Below the pieces are notes generated by a model. That model ran no database searches, was not told the DNA's origin, and saw nothing but the letters and a program-made list of their open reading frames with translations. Below, piece after piece: positions 53,738-62,790 of a DNA stretch of 64,000 nt. This DNA comes from Clostridium guangxiense (GTDB lineage: Bacteria > Bacillota > Clostridia > Clostridiales > Clostridiaceae): positions 1-64,000 of the forward strand of contig NZ_JAJNKE010000011.1 in the NCBI RefSeq assembly GCF_021043395.1, read 5' to 3'. The number at the start of each line of letters is the position of its first letter. Position 1 is the stretch's first letter. Made by a program: the position numbers and the translations under genes.

Positions 53738-55624
53738 TTATTCAAGTCCTAATTTTTTTCTTCTATCGATTATAATTTTCTCAAGCTCATCAGCAGCTTT
53801 AGTAACATCATCTTCAATTATTAATCTTCCACCAGTTATCCCTTCAAGGTCTTCAGTTAAAAGCTTTGAAACAACTGGACTTCCATCTATAAATGGAGAT
53901 ATTGCAAGATGGAGAGGTAATCCCAGTGAAAGACCAAAGGCTCCATCAGCAAGAGCTTGTTCTTCAAGCCACTGTGGTGCAGAAAGTACAAGTGGAAGCT
54001 GAGGAATATCTATTCCAAGATAATCGGCAAGTTCAGTTGCCACTATCTCAAGTCTTCCAATTGCAAGGCAAGGTCCAAAATTAAGTACAGGAGGAATTCC
54101 AAGTGCCTTACATACTTCTTTCAGACTGTCACCAGCAAGTTCAGCAGCAGAAGGTGACATTAAACCTACATTTTCAAGACCGCCGCTTGAACATCCAGCA
54201 GATAATACTATTATATTTCTCTTTATGAGTTCTTTTGTGAGCTCTACTGTAAACACATCATGTCCCTTTGCAGTTAGATTTGAGCAGCCAACAACGCCGG
54301 CCACACCTTTAATTTTTCCAGAAGCAATTAAATCAACAAGAGGTTTCCAGGTACCGCCAAGAAAATCTTTAAGGGATTTTTCACTGACTCCAGTTACAAC
54401 ATCGTCATATCCATGGTCTTCTGGTATATTAATAGTTACATCTTTTCTTCTCTTTGAGTAATTTTTTAATGCTTCATCAATTATTGTACTTGATATATTT
54501 TCACGTTCTTCAAAAGAGTAATTTATAAAATCTGCATTTGCTTTTTTAGCTACATCATCTACACATATCATTTTAACTTCAAATTCATCTGCAATTGGCT
54601 CGATTCCAGGAAGAGTACAATTAAATTCAGATAAAATAAGGTCTATTCCTCCAGTTGCAATCAATGCTTCACTTGTAAAGTTGTTGCCCGCATGACCAGA
54701 AAATACTTCCTTATAGTGTTCTCCTCTAAGCTGCAAATCTTGACCAACACAAGTACAGCCAACTATTTTAAAGCCTTTTGCTCCTGCTTTTTTTGCCATT
54801 TCAGTTACATCTTTATCTATAAGGCGCTCTTGAAGATGAGATATCATTGAATGTTGATGTCCTGTTATCATGATATTTATATAATCTGGATCTACAACCT
54901 TGAAGCCAACCTTTGCCTGACGTATAACGGGTTCTCCTAAAATAACATCATTTAATAGGTTAGTTAAAGTAAGCCCATATAAACCTGTTGAAATTCCAAG
55001 TTTTAAGCAATTTACTGTCATGTCAATGGGGTCACTGTTTAAGTTTGTTGAAGTTTTTACTATAGCATCAAATACCTCAGATTTTGCTCCACCAGGAAGT
55101 ATATTAAGTTCAGTCCATTTTTTAAATCTTGGGGCATAAGCCATTTTTTCTATAAGCTCTGTTTTTTCAAATGTTGGTTTATAAAGATCAGCTAAAACTT
55201 TATCAGCTATGAGTGCAGCTTTCTTGTGGGGGTCTTCTTCTTTAATTTCAAATATACCCGCTAATTTGTTTAGAGTGTACATACCTTTGATTTCTTTTTT
55301 ATTTTCTCCGATTGCCTTTAAGTTTCTTGCAGTAGTTTCAACTACATGAACATAGCAGCCTGTTCCTGCAGCAACAGCCCTTAGAAAATTTCTTGCAACT
55401 ATTGTGTTAGCATCTGCGCCACAAATACCTCTTGGGGATTTTGGTGTGATCCTACAAGGTCCATTAGCGCATAATTTGCAGCACACACCTTCCTTACCAA
55501 ATTTACATTTAGCCTTTTGACTTTCAACCCTATGTTCGGAAGTTTCTACATTTAAATTACATATAAAATTATGAAGTTTTGAGTCTGCGTCAGCACAGAC
55601 ATTACAGTTTTCACATTTACTCAT
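53738..55624 (-). CDS. cooS: Anaerobic Ni-Fe carbon monoxide dehydrogenase, catalytic subunit
   Basis: The 628-aa protein interconverts CO and CO2 with ferredoxin. The N-terminal B/D-cluster cysteines are CENCNVCADAD and the block CKFGKEGVCCKLCANGPCRI near 40-60. C-cluster ligands are in GCTCVGQDLQ near 285, SEFNCTLPG near 325, GVVGCSNLTAKG near 440 and SAGCSSGG near 470. No acetyl-CoA synthase genes are adjacent, so it is a stand-alone CODH. The start at 55624 has AAGGAGGAAT upstream. An Rrf2-type operator precedes it. Confidence 0.95.
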   Translation of the reverse strand: MSKCENCNVCADADSKLHNFICNLNVETSEHRVESQKAKCKFGKEGVCCKLCANGPCRITPKSPRGICGADANTIVARNFLRAVAAGTGCYVHVVETTARNLKAIGENKKEIKGMYTLNKLAGIFEIKEEDPHKKAALIADKVLADLYKPTFEKTELIEKMAYAPRFKKWTELNILPGGAKSEVFDAIVKTSTNLNSDPIDMTVNCLKLGISTGLYGLTLTNLLNDVILGEPVIRQAKVGFKVVDPDYINIMITGHQHSMISHLQERLIDKDVTEMAKKAGAKGFKIVGCTCVGQDLQLRGEHYKEVFSGHAGNNFTSEALIATGGIDLILSEFNCTLPGIEPIADEFEVKMICVDDVAKKANADFINYSFEERENISSTIIDEALKNYSKRRKDVTINIPEDHGYDDVVTGVSEKSLKDFLGGTWKPLVDLIASGKIKGVAGVVGCSNLTAKGHDVFTVELTKELIKRNIIVLSAGCSSGGLENVGLMSPSAAELAGDSLKEVCKALGIPPVLNFGPCLAIGRLEIVATELADYLGIDIPQLPLVLSAPQWLEEQALADGAFGLSLGLPLHLAISPFIDGSPVVSKLLTEDLEGITGGRLIIEDDVTKAADELEKIIIDRRKKLGLE

Positions 55625-55643
55625 TATTAATATTCCTCCTTGA

Positions 55644-55664
55644 AACAATACCTTTTTAGTATAG
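55644..55664 (-). promoter_or_regulatory. Candidate Rrf2 operator before cooS
   Basis: On the minus strand CTATACTAAAAAGGTATTG aligns without gaps to CTATACTATTAAAGTATAC before the Rrf2 gene (56140-56158). Confidence 0.6.
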
Positions 55665-55703
55665 TTTTTGATTTATATAAAACCAAGCTTAGTGGGTGCT
55701 TGG

Positions 55704-56123
55704 TTAATATAGGACTTTACCAGATTTTAAGTCTTGGAAATTTACTTTCTCAAGATTTTGGATTAAAGATAGCTGAATAGAGGATAAAGCATTATGTATT
55801 TCGCATTTGCCAGCTCTTTTGGCACTGCAATATAAAGGGTCAGCAATACATCTATTTACTAAAATAGGACCATCTATAGCTTCAATGACATCTTTAAGTG
55901 TAATGTCCTTTGGTAATTTATTTAATGAATAACCACCTTTAACGCCTCTATAAGATTTAACTATTCCACTTTTAATAAGTTTTCGCAGTAATTTCAATAA
56001 AAAACGCAGTGGAAGATGTTCATGCTCTGAAATAGTAGCAGCATCAACCCTTTCATTAACTCCAATTTTAGAAAGGTGAAGTACAACTCTGAGACTATAA
56101 TCTGCTTCTTGTGTTATCCTCAT
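55704..56123 (-). CDS. Rrf2-family Fe-S regulator
   Basis: The 139-aa protein has a winged helix (MRITQEADYSLRVVLHLSKI, RFLLKLLRKLIKSGIVKSYRGVKGGYSL). Three Cys follow in NRCIADPLYCSAKRAGKCEIH (about 99-119), the IscR/NsrR-type cluster site. Start 56123 has AAGGAG upstream. It sits just upstream of cooS on the same strand, with a shared operator, so it probably links CODH expression to redox or CO/Fe-S state. Confidence 0.88.
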   Translation of the reverse strand: MRITQEADYSLRVVLHLSKIGVNERVDAATISEHEHLPLRFLLKLLRKLIKSGIVKSYRGVKGGYSLNKLPKDITLKDVIEAIDGPILVNRCIADPLYCSAKRAGKCEIHNALSSIQLSLIQNLEKVNFQDLKSGKVLY

Positions 56124-56136
56124 GATATTCTCCTTT

Positions 56137-56158
56137 AAAGTATACTTTAATAGTATAG
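56137..56158 (-). promoter_or_regulatory. Rrf2 autoregulatory operator
   Basis: AAAGTATACTTT (56137-56148) is a perfect 12-bp palindrome, followed by TAGTATAG. It overlaps the ribosome-site end of the leader of the Rrf2 gene. Confidence 0.65.
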
Positions 56159-56319
56159 ATTTAATATATAACTTTTTCAATAATTTGTCAATCAAAAAAA
56201 TGCAAAGTAACAGTATTTAATATTCCAAGATACGGTTACTTCACAATATTTTTAAACTGCGAAAGTTGAATAAATGAGGTATAATATTCTTATTATATAA
56301 ATTAATAAGGAGATATTTT

Positions 56320-56850
56320 ATGATATTTTTTGGACACTTAGGAATTACAACGGGTATTGTTAGAATATGTGAAAAGTTTACACCTAAAAAGGATTTAGAT
56401 ATAGATTACAGATATATTTTAGTTGGATCTGTGCTGCCAGATATTATAGATAAGCCTATAGGAGCCTTTTTTTTAAGAAATGTATTTCACAATAGCAGAA
56501 TATTTGCTCACTCACTTTTATTTGGAATTGCTTTGTTGTGTATTGGGGCCTACAGAAAAAGTAAGTGTGGAAAAGCCGGAATTTTATTCTTAGGAATTGG
56601 ATCTTTAATACATCAATTGCTGGATAGTATGTGGCTTTATCCTAAAATAAGCTTGTGGCCATTTTTAGGTCTTAAATTTCCAGCAAGACCAGAAGGAAGC
56701 TGGGTGGCCGATGATCTCACAAGATTAATTTCTGATCCTAAGTACTATGGACCCGAACTATTTGGTTTTATTATAATAGCGTATTACTTTATAAAGCTTG
56801 TTAGAAATAATGGTATTAAAAAGTTCTTAAAAACGGGAAGGCTTCAATGA
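56320..56850 (+). CDS. DUF457-like membrane-bound metal-dependent hydrolase family protein
   Basis: The 176-aa protein has three to four hydrophobic segments with conserved polar sites inside them: GHLGITTG at 5-12, GSVLPDIIDKP near 46, FAHSLLFG near 66 and HQLLDSMW near 97. These His/Asp positions fit the YdjM/DUF457 family of putative membrane hydrolases. Natural function is unknown. AAGGAG lies 9 bases before the ATG. Confidence 0.75.
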   Translation: MIFFGHLGITTGIVRICEKFTPKKDLDIDYRYILVGSVLPDIIDKPIGAFFLRNVFHNSRIFAHSLLFGIALLCIGAYRKSKCGKAGILFLGIGSLIHQLLDSMWLYPKISLWPFLGLKFPARPEGSWVADDLTRLISDPKYYGPELFGFIIIAYYFIKLVRNNGIKKFLKTGRLQ

Positions 56851-56908
56851 CTTAAGAGACTTTTATAAGGGAACTTGAAAATTGGGGGTTTAAAGCTTAT
56901 ACCGATAA

Positions 56909-57223
56909 ACTGGAATTTGTCGAGCGCTATAGTGAAGGGTTTTACGGTGCTGTGCACGTAAAAGGTGAACTTTTTTATCTTCAATAAAAAGCTAAGGTTG
57001 ATTTTCCTCCGTTTCCCTACGGAAAATCTTTAACGTATTTAAATTATTTATTTTTCGTAGAGAAACGGAGAAAAATATTCCTTAACCTTTTGCCGTGGCA
57101 AAAACCTTCACCTTTGACAAGCAAAGCTATGTCAAACCCTTCACTTTTCACATAAGTGAAAAAGTTAGTTTTTTAATGAGCAGGGCGAATTAAAACCCTT
57201 CACTCAGCTCGACAAATTCCAGT
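56909..57223. repeat. 315-bp palindromic repeat, family A copy 2
   Basis: Same length as the core at 24830-25144 and different from it at only five positions. The ends ACTGGAATTTGTCGAG / CTCGACAAATTCCAGT are inverted. No open frame of note. Confidence 0.85.
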
Positions 57224-57298
57224 TTGTTAGTATGAACTCGATATTAGTAGTTTCAATCTTAAGTATTATGTATTTATAGGAAGTTTAGAGGAGAAATT

Positions 57299-57772
57299 AT
57301 GGAGAATAATTTTCTTGATTTAGCAATTAAAGAAGCAGAAAAAGCAGCAGTTAAAGGAGAAGTACCTGTTGGGGCTGTAATTGTAAAAGACAATAAGATT
57401 ATAGGAAGAGCTCACAATATGAAGGAAACTTTAAAAGATGTAACAGCTCATGCTGAAGTTTTTGCAATAAGAGAGGCAAGTAAAAAGCTTAATAATTGGA
57501 GGCTTAATGGCTGTGAAATGTATGTAACACTTGAGCCATGTGCTATGTGCGCAGCCACTATTTGCCAAAGTAGAATTAGTAAAATATATATAGGTACATT
57601 TGATCCCGAAGCTGGTGCATGCGGTTCTGTAATTAATTTGCTTCAAAGTGGACGATTAGGTTACAGCGTAAATGTAAAGTGGCTATATTCGGAAAAATGT
57701 AGTGAATTGTTAAAGGACTTTTTTAAGTACAGGAGAATTAAAAATATGATGGGGGCTAAAAAATGGAAGTAA
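57299..57772 (+). CDS. tadA: tRNA-specific adenosine deaminase
   Basis: The 157-aa enzyme makes inosine at the wobble base of tRNA-Arg(ACG). HAEVFAIREA near 50-59 holds the catalytic HAE, and LEPCAMCAATIC near 80-91 the zinc cysteines. The N-terminal GEVPVGAVIV is typical. AGGAGA precedes the ATG. Its end overlaps the next gene by 10 bases. Confidence 0.95.
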   Translation: MENNFLDLAIKEAEKAAVKGEVPVGAVIVKDNKIIGRAHNMKETLKDVTAHAEVFAIREASKKLNNWRLNGCEMYVTLEPCAMCAATICQSRISKIYIGTFDPEAGACGSVINLLQSGRLGYSVNVKWLYSEKCSELLKDFFKYRRIKNMMGAKKWK

Positions 57773-58185
57773 AATGGTTTAAAGGAAATAAGGATTTAAA
57801 GGATGGATTTGAACTTAGAAAAAAAGTTTTTGTAGGGGAACAAGATGTTCCAGATGATATGGAAATTGATGAATTTGATATAGATTGTGACCATATTGTT
57901 ATCTACAAAGGGAAAGATGCAATTGGGGTTGGAAGAATAATATTTGATAATGGTAAATGCTTCTTTGGTAGAATTGCGGTGTCAAAAGAATATAGGGGTA
58001 CGGGTATAGGAAAAGTTCTAGTAGAGGAAATGCTTAAAAAGGCATTTAAAGATGGAATAAAAGAAGTGCTTATACATGCGCAAGCTTATGCGCAGGGGTT
58101 TTACGAAAAATTAGGTTTTAAACCATATGGTGAAAAGTTTTATGAGGCTGGTATAGAGCATATCTCCATGTCTATACGCATTTGA
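57763..58185 (+). CDS. GNAT-family acetyltransferase (YjcF/ElaA-like)
   Basis: The 140-aa protein has the substrate-side start LRKKVFVGEQDVPDDMEID (about 20-38) seen in YjcF-type GNATs. The acetyl-CoA loop RIAVSKEYRGTGIGKVLVEEML is near 68-89 and YEKLGFKPYG near 113. GGGGG overlaps the tadA end, so the pair is co-translated. The substrate is unknown. Confidence 0.88.
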   Translation: MEVKWFKGNKDLKDGFELRKKVFVGEQDVPDDMEIDEFDIDCDHIVIYKGKDAIGVGRIIFDNGKCFFGRIAVSKEYRGTGIGKVLVEEMLKKAFKDGIKEVLIHAQAYAQGFYEKLGFKPYGEKFYEAGIEHISMSIRI

Positions 58186-58227
58186 TTTTTTACCGTCAAT
58201 TTAGTATAATATCTTAGTATGACAAAT

Positions 58228-58316
58228 GGAGAAGTATCGAAGTGGTCATAACGAGCCGCACTCGAAATGCGGTTGTCCTTCGGGGCACATGGGTTCGAAT
58301 CCCATCTTCTCCGCCA
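58228..58316 (+). tRNA. tRNA-Ser (anticodon CGA), CCA encoded
   Basis: GGAGAAG (58228-58234) pairs with CTTCTCC (58306-58312), then G and CCA. The anticodon loop is CTCGAAA in stem CCGCA/TGCGG. The long variable arm TTGTCCTTCGGGGCA is class II. TATAAT at 58205 supplies a promoter. Confidence 0.96.
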
Positions 58317-58465
58317 TCAATATAACAGAATGTATATATTGAAATTACAAGTCATTAAGTAGTATTAATGGCTTTATTTATTTTTTGAAACTTTATATTA
58401 TTTGTTTTATGGAAAATTTTGTTTCTATGGATTCACAAGGTATAATTAATTATAGGGGAGAAAGG

Positions 58466-59038
58466 ATGAAAAAAGAACTAAAGTTTTATAAAACACTATT
58501 TATGTCGACATTTTCGGTTAGTGCCTTCACTTTTGGAGGTGGATATGTGATTGTGCCACTTATGAAGCAAAAATTCGTAGATACACTTCACTGGATTGAT
58601 GAAGACGAAATGCTGGATATAGTTGCTATTTCACAATCGTTGCCTGGACCAATGGTTGTGGATGCTTCAGCGCTAATTGGTTATCGGTTGGCTGGTATTC
58701 CGGGTGCATGTGTGGCACTGCTTTCAACCATCTTACCACCGCTTGTTATTTTATCTGTTATTTCACTTTTTTATCAAGCCTTCAAAACCAATTCAGTGGT
58801 AAATGCTGTTTTAAAGGGAATGCAGGCAGGAATTGCAGCGATTATTGCTGACGTGGTTATTTCTGGTGCAGTTAAGATTTGCAAGCAAAAAAACACCCTT
58901 TCGATTTTTATAATGCTTGCTTCTTTCTGTGCAATTTATTTTCTAAATGTAAATGTAATTTGGGTAATATTAATTTGTGGTGCCTTTGGTGGCATTTTAA
59001 CAATTATTCAAAACCGAAAGAAGGTAAACAAATCATGA
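58466..59038 (+). CDS. chrA: Chromate transporter, first half protein
   Basis: The 190-aa membrane protein has about six segments and family motifs SAFTFGGGYVIVPLM near 19-33 and ISQSLPGPMVVDAS near 57. Short ChrA proteins work as pairs. In many anaerobes the true substrate is unclear. ATG 58466 has AGGGGAGAAAGG upstream. It overlaps the next gene (ATGA). Confidence 0.9.
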   Translation: MKKELKFYKTLFMSTFSVSAFTFGGGYVIVPLMKQKFVDTLHWIDEDEMLDIVAISQSLPGPMVVDASALIGYRLAGIPGACVALLSTILPPLVILSVISLFYQAFKTNSVVNAVLKGMQAGIAAIIADVVISGAVKICKQKNTLSIFIMLASFCAIYFLNVNVIWVILICGAFGGILTIIQNRKKVNKS

Positions 59039-59601
59039 TTTACTTGAAATTACTATGGAGCTTTTTACAGGTTGGACTTTTTAGTTTTGGTGGTGGTTAC
59101 GGTATCCTTCCGGTAATTCAGCAGCAGGTTGTTACTCAAAATCACTGGCTGACCTTGAAGGAGTTTACCGATGTAGTAACGATTTCTCAAATGACACCAG
59201 GACCAATTGCTTTAAATGCTTCTACCTTTGTTGGAATGAAAATGGCAGGAATAATGGGGGCCGTTGTGGCAACCTTTGGGTGTGCGCTTCCAACGGCAGT
59301 ACTGGCACTGATTGTTGGTCATTATTATTATAAATATAGGGACATAACGCTTGTAAATGGGATTTTTGAAGGTTTGCGTCCAGCCATTGTTTCATTGATT
59401 GCTTCAGCTGGACTGTCCATATTGTTTTTATCTCTGTTTAACACTGAAGTATTTACTAAGAGTGTACTCTATAATATAGATTGGAAATCTGTAGTTACGT
59501 TTATTATTTCTCTGTTCATTTTGCGTAAATGGAAAACCAACCCGATTTACATTATGATTGGTTCTGGAGCCGTTGGGGCAGTAGTTTATCTTTTGATGTA
59601 A
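59035..59601 (+). CDS. chrA: Chromate transporter, second half protein
   Basis: The 188-aa partner has motifs FSFGGGYGILPVIQQ near 16-30 and ISQMTPGPIALNAS near 54. It is of opposite predicted topology to its neighbour in known pairs. ATG 59035 overlaps the previous stop codon. A longer frame from 58879 lies inside the first gene and is rejected. Confidence 0.9.
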   Translation: MIYLKLLWSFLQVGLFSFGGGYGILPVIQQQVVTQNHWLTLKEFTDVVTISQMTPGPIALNASTFVGMKMAGIMGAVVATFGCALPTAVLALIVGHYYYKYRDITLVNGIFEGLRPAIVSLIASAGLSILFLSLFNTEVFTKSVLYNIDWKSVVTFIISLFILRKWKTNPIYIMIGSGAVGAVVYLLM

Positions 59602-59671
59602 GGTATTAAAGTGCTACATAGAATATAGAAATTAATCTATTTTGTGAAAAAGAGATCTATTTACATGAAAA

Positions 59672-59718
59672 CAAAAGGACATCGCTTAACACAGAGTTTA
59701 GAGGATGTCATTTTTAAT
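59672..59718. terminator. Possible terminator between chrA and the metallo-hydrolase
   Basis: AAAAGGACATC and GATGTCATTTTT can pair around a loop of about 22 bases. The genes on both sides converge here. Confidence 0.5.
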
Positions 59719-59737
59719 GCTTGAAACTGAGAAAGGG

Positions 59738-60922
59738 TTAATAAATAGGGTCAATCAGGATTTTGCCGTTTACTTCAATTGGAATAGCTCCTGCATCTCT
59801 TAACACTACAGCAACTGCAACATCTAGTCTTGATGGGAGGTCTGGCCACTTTATAGATGCCTTGAATTTTATATACTTGTTCTCCGATTTAAGCAATTCT
59901 TTTACAATATCATCTATTGTTGCGCGGCCAATTTTATGGTGTACAGCAAGAATTTCTTTTTTCATCTCTTTATAATAGGTGCAAAAGAAGTCAAAAAAGC
60001 CTTCACTATCAGAACTGGTTGAGGTATACATCATTGTTTCATATTTATTTACTTGAATTCCCTTTGCTTTGAATACTTCATTCATGTCATGGGATCTGTG
60101 AGCATCCATAACATATACAATATAGCCCTCACGTGCCATTGTTTCATATTTGCTTGTAATATCAATTAGCTTATCCATGGAACTGTAAAGGAAGGGAGGG
60201 TTGATTTCGATTGTAGTATCGCCGCTAAAAATAATTTTGTATTTTGGGTCATAAATGCAAATATGTCCACGAGAATGAGAGCCATCAAAGGAAATAAAGA
60301 ATCGACCGAGTTTCCAGCCAGTAAGTGTTACACTACCATATTTTTGAGTAATTCTGGAGCTGCGCCTAAGGATTATTGCCTCGTCTACCATATGATTATC
60401 ATCGTGGCCAACAGTTTCTTCTATAATTTGTCTAAGCACATTTTTAGTTAATCTATGAGATTTTTTTTCGGTCATCTCAAATAGAGGATTCCCAGAAAAC
60501 TCTGAGGTATATACATCTTCCCATTTTTCTAAATCTTCATAATCACTCATGACATCAGATATCATGCTTCTGGTGGTCGCTATTTCTTCCTCAGGAAGAT
60601 AAAATTTCCATGGGAGACCAGTTTCTTTAACAACATCACAATTCATCGCGTGATCAAAATGGCCTTGAGTAACTAACATAATAACTTCTTTCACTCCAGT
60701 TTTTTCATACATGTAAGCTAGATCAAGTATCTTTTTCTTATAATATGGTATTGTACCTGGATCTATAATGTATAATTTATCTTCATCTCTTAGTACATAA
60801 GTGGTTGAAGATGGGGCATTGCTCCAGAAATTTCCGCTTAAGGACCCTTCAATTCTCCAGACGTCAGGTAATACCTCTTGCATTACATCATCAGTTTTTG
60901 TTGCACTTTTTAAATTTTCCAT
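59738..60922 (-). CDS. Metallo-beta-lactamase-fold hydrolase
   Basis: The 394-aa cytoplasmic protein has the MBL core: VLRDEDKLYIIDPGT near 43, TQGHFDHAMN near 84, SHSRGHICIYDPK near 219 and IIFSGDTT near 234. The usual first His of HxHxDH is Gln here, as in a minority of MBL proteins. About 100 C-terminal residues form a helical (winged) domain as in the LACTB2/RNase-like group. It is divergent from a TetR gene with a 19-bp inverted repeat between. The substrate is unknown. Confidence 0.82.
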   Translation of the reverse strand: MENLKSATKTDDVMQEVLPDVWRIEGSLSGNFWSNAPSSTTYVLRDEDKLYIIDPGTIPYYKKKILDLAYMYEKTGVKEVIMLVTQGHFDHAMNCDVVKETGLPWKFYLPEEEIATTRSMISDVMSDYEDLEKWEDVYTSEFSGNPLFEMTEKKSHRLTKNVLRQIIEETVGHDDNHMVDEAIILRRSSRITQKYGSVTLTGWKLGRFFISFDGSHSRGHICIYDPKYKIIFSGDTTIEINPPFLYSSMDKLIDITSKYETMAREGYIVYVMDAHRSHDMNEVFKAKGIQVNKYETMMYTSTSSDSEGFFDFFCTYYKEMKKEILAVHHKIGRATIDDIVKELLKSENKYIKFKASIKWPDLPSRLDVAVAVVLRDAGAIPIEVNGKILIDPIY

Positions 60923-60941
60923 GATTAAGACCCTCCTAAAA

Positions 60942-60993
60942 ATAATTTATTTTATGAAATAATTACATAAATATATTTCATAAAATAAATTAT
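60942..60993. promoter_or_regulatory. Perfect 19-bp inverted repeat, TetR operator
   Basis: ATAATTTATTTTATGAAAT (60942-60960) is exactly inverted at 60975-60993, with a 14-bp spacer. A half-site recurs at 61699-61717 before the YoaP-like gene. Confidence 0.8.
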
Positions 60994-61071
60994 AGACTAT
61001 AGTAATTGAGTAATCAATAGTTATGATATATAATAATAAATATATTTCATATTTATTTTGGGAGAAAGCAT

Positions 61072-61659
61072 ATGAACGGATTTGAAAAAAGGCGCCAAGA
61101 AAAGAAAGAAGCTATATTGTATGCAGCGAAAGAATTATTTAAACAATACGGATATAGTAAAGTAAGTATTGCGGAGATTGCAAAAAAAGCATCTGTTTCA
61201 CAGGTATCAATTTACAACTTTTTTGAAAGTAAAGAAAATTTAAAAAATCAATTATTAAAAAAGCTTTGGGAAGATTATTATAAAACAATAATAGATATTG
61301 TGAATGGTAACGAAAGTATAAGAAAAAAAATAGAAAAGTTTTTTTATACAGTTGTAGATTATTCAAGGAATTATACAACAAATTTTGTGGTTGAATCTCT
61401 ACGTAATGAGCTGAAAAAAGATGAATTTTTTGTAGGAGAACAATTATCAAGTATTGAAGAAATTATAACTTCTCTTCTTGAAGAAGGAAAAAAAGAGGGG
61501 ATTATAAAAAATACAATTACTACAGAGGTTATGTTGAATTTTATTGATATGTTTAGGTTTTATGTCATAAATAATCCACAGGCCGTAATTAATTATGACA
61601 GAAATCCTAAGCTTTTAGATGCAATGATATCATTAATTTTAACAGCATTAATGGTTTAA
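61072..61659 (+). CDS. TetR/AcrR-family regulator
   Basis: The 195-aa protein has an N-terminal HTH (AAKELFKQYGYSKVSIAEIA, KKASVSQVSIYNFFESKENL) and a helical ligand domain. GGGAG lies 8 bases before the ATG. It is divergent from the metallo-hydrolase. The operator arrangement suggests it controls itself, the hydrolase and the following gene. Confidence 0.9.
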   Translation: MNGFEKRRQEKKEAILYAAKELFKQYGYSKVSIAEIAKKASVSQVSIYNFFESKENLKNQLLKKLWEDYYKTIIDIVNGNESIRKKIEKFFYTVVDYSRNYTTNFVVESLRNELKKDEFFVGEQLSSIEEIITSLLEEGKKEGIIKNTITTEVMLNFIDMFRFYVINNPQAVINYDRNPKLLDAMISLILTALMV

Positions 61660-61698
61660 TACTTGTAGGGGGCCTTGGAAACTTGAAATTGCAAGTCC

Positions 61699-61717
61699 AA
61701 TAATTTATTTTATGAAA
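61699..61717 (+). promoter_or_regulatory. TetR operator half-site before the YoaP-like gene
   Basis: AATAATTTATTTTATGAAA equals the left arm of the repeat at 60942. It lies 10 bp before the start codon. Confidence 0.6.
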
Positions 61718-61727
61718 GCGTGATATT

Positions 61728-62612
61728 ATGAAAACAATTGATGTTATATACTCACCAATCTGTGAAGCCAATGGTGCATTCTTAGAACAATTAGAGGAAT
61801 GGCTAAAAGGTACTGACGTTAAAATAAATTATATTCCATATGATAGTTTGACATCAAAAGAAGTCGGGTGGTACAAAGCACAGGGGACTATACGTGAAAA
61901 ATGTAAGCTAGTTTCCTCGGTTTTTATAGATGTTTTCTATAATGAAAAATTAATAGCTACTGTTCCTCTTAAAAAGGAAAAAATAGAACAAGCTTTAAAC
62001 ATTCATATTAAAGAACATGAGCAAGAAAGCATGTCTAAAACTGCACAAGCCATCTCAGTAAGTCAATTTAGAGCAGCAATATTAAAAGGTGAAATTGAAT
62101 GGATACCAATAACGATTGCAAATTATGAGGATGAAATGACAATGTGTTTGAAAAACTATCCGTATGGTAATCCTCCTAAAAGATTTCATAAAAAATGCGT
62201 TGAAATTAAGAAAAAAGTATTTCTTGAAGTTTTAGAAAAAGAAAATATTGCAGGCATTTATGCGAAATATCAGGGCAAGGTTATAGGTTTACTTGAGATT
62301 TTTCCTAGGGAGATTATGAGAAAATATGGTTTTTTAACAGGGAATAAAGGAGATGATGAGGATTATTTAACGGTTGGATGTTATGAAGTTGGCTTTGGTA
62401 TACCAAGGAAAGAGATGATAGATGAGCTAATGTTTCAGCTTGAAAAGTATTATTCTAAATTTATAAGAACTTACCTTGAGGGAATTGGAGTCTTTGAATG
62501 GAATGAAGGATTTATGCCTTACTGGGTTTACGATAAGTATGATTTTCACAAAACTGAAAGTATAAAAGAAAATACAGTTGTTATGGAAAAAGAGATTTAT
62601 GAATACAGATAG
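61728..62612 (+). CDS. YoaP-like protein: thioredoxin-fold-like N-domain plus acetyltransferase-like domain
   Basis: In the 294-aa protein, residues 1-100 resemble a small alpha/beta thioredoxin-like domain with a single Cys (VIYSPICEANGAFLEQLEEW) and a cis-Pro-less IDVFYNEKLIATVPL strand. Residues 130-294 look GNAT-like (GIYAKYQGKVIGLLEIFPREIM, YEVGFGIPRKEMIDELM). Similar two-part proteins occur as YoaP relatives. The role is unknown. It sits under a TetR operator half-site. Confidence 0.6.
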   Translation: MKTIDVIYSPICEANGAFLEQLEEWLKGTDVKINYIPYDSLTSKEVGWYKAQGTIREKCKLVSSVFIDVFYNEKLIATVPLKKEKIEQALNIHIKEHEQESMSKTAQAISVSQFRAAILKGEIEWIPITIANYEDEMTMCLKNYPYGNPPKRFHKKCVEIKKKVFLEVLEKENIAGIYAKYQGKVIGLLEIFPREIMRKYGFLTGNKGDDEDYLTVGCYEVGFGIPRKEMIDELMFQLEKYYSKFIRTYLEGIGVFEWNEGFMPYWVYDKYDFHKTESIKENTVVMEKEIYEYR

Positions 62613-62655
62613 ATAACATGAAAATTAAGAATTGCAAATATCAAATTTAGCAATA

Positions 62656-62790
62656 CAAACTGGAAGTTGTAACAGTTGATAGTTGACAGAGGACAATTGA
62701 CAGTTAAGGATGATTTACCTTTTGCTTTGCTCAGGTAAATCTTAAAACTTAACAGCGTCAGCTGCGCTGAACACTATATTTCAAGCCATG
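62656..62790. repeat. Dispersed intergenic repeat, family C copy 3 (partial)
   Basis: ACTGGAAGTTGTAACAGTTG, TTGACAGAGGACAATTGACAG, AAGGATGATTTACC...GGTAAATC and CAGCGTCAGCTGCGCTG recall 4810-4985. It ends inside the 3' part of the peptidase pseudogene, which stops there. Confidence 0.55.

Noticed and set aside
53893-54461. Plus-strand frames opposite cooS
   Set aside because: They lie fully inside the well-supported cooS gene and have no start signals.
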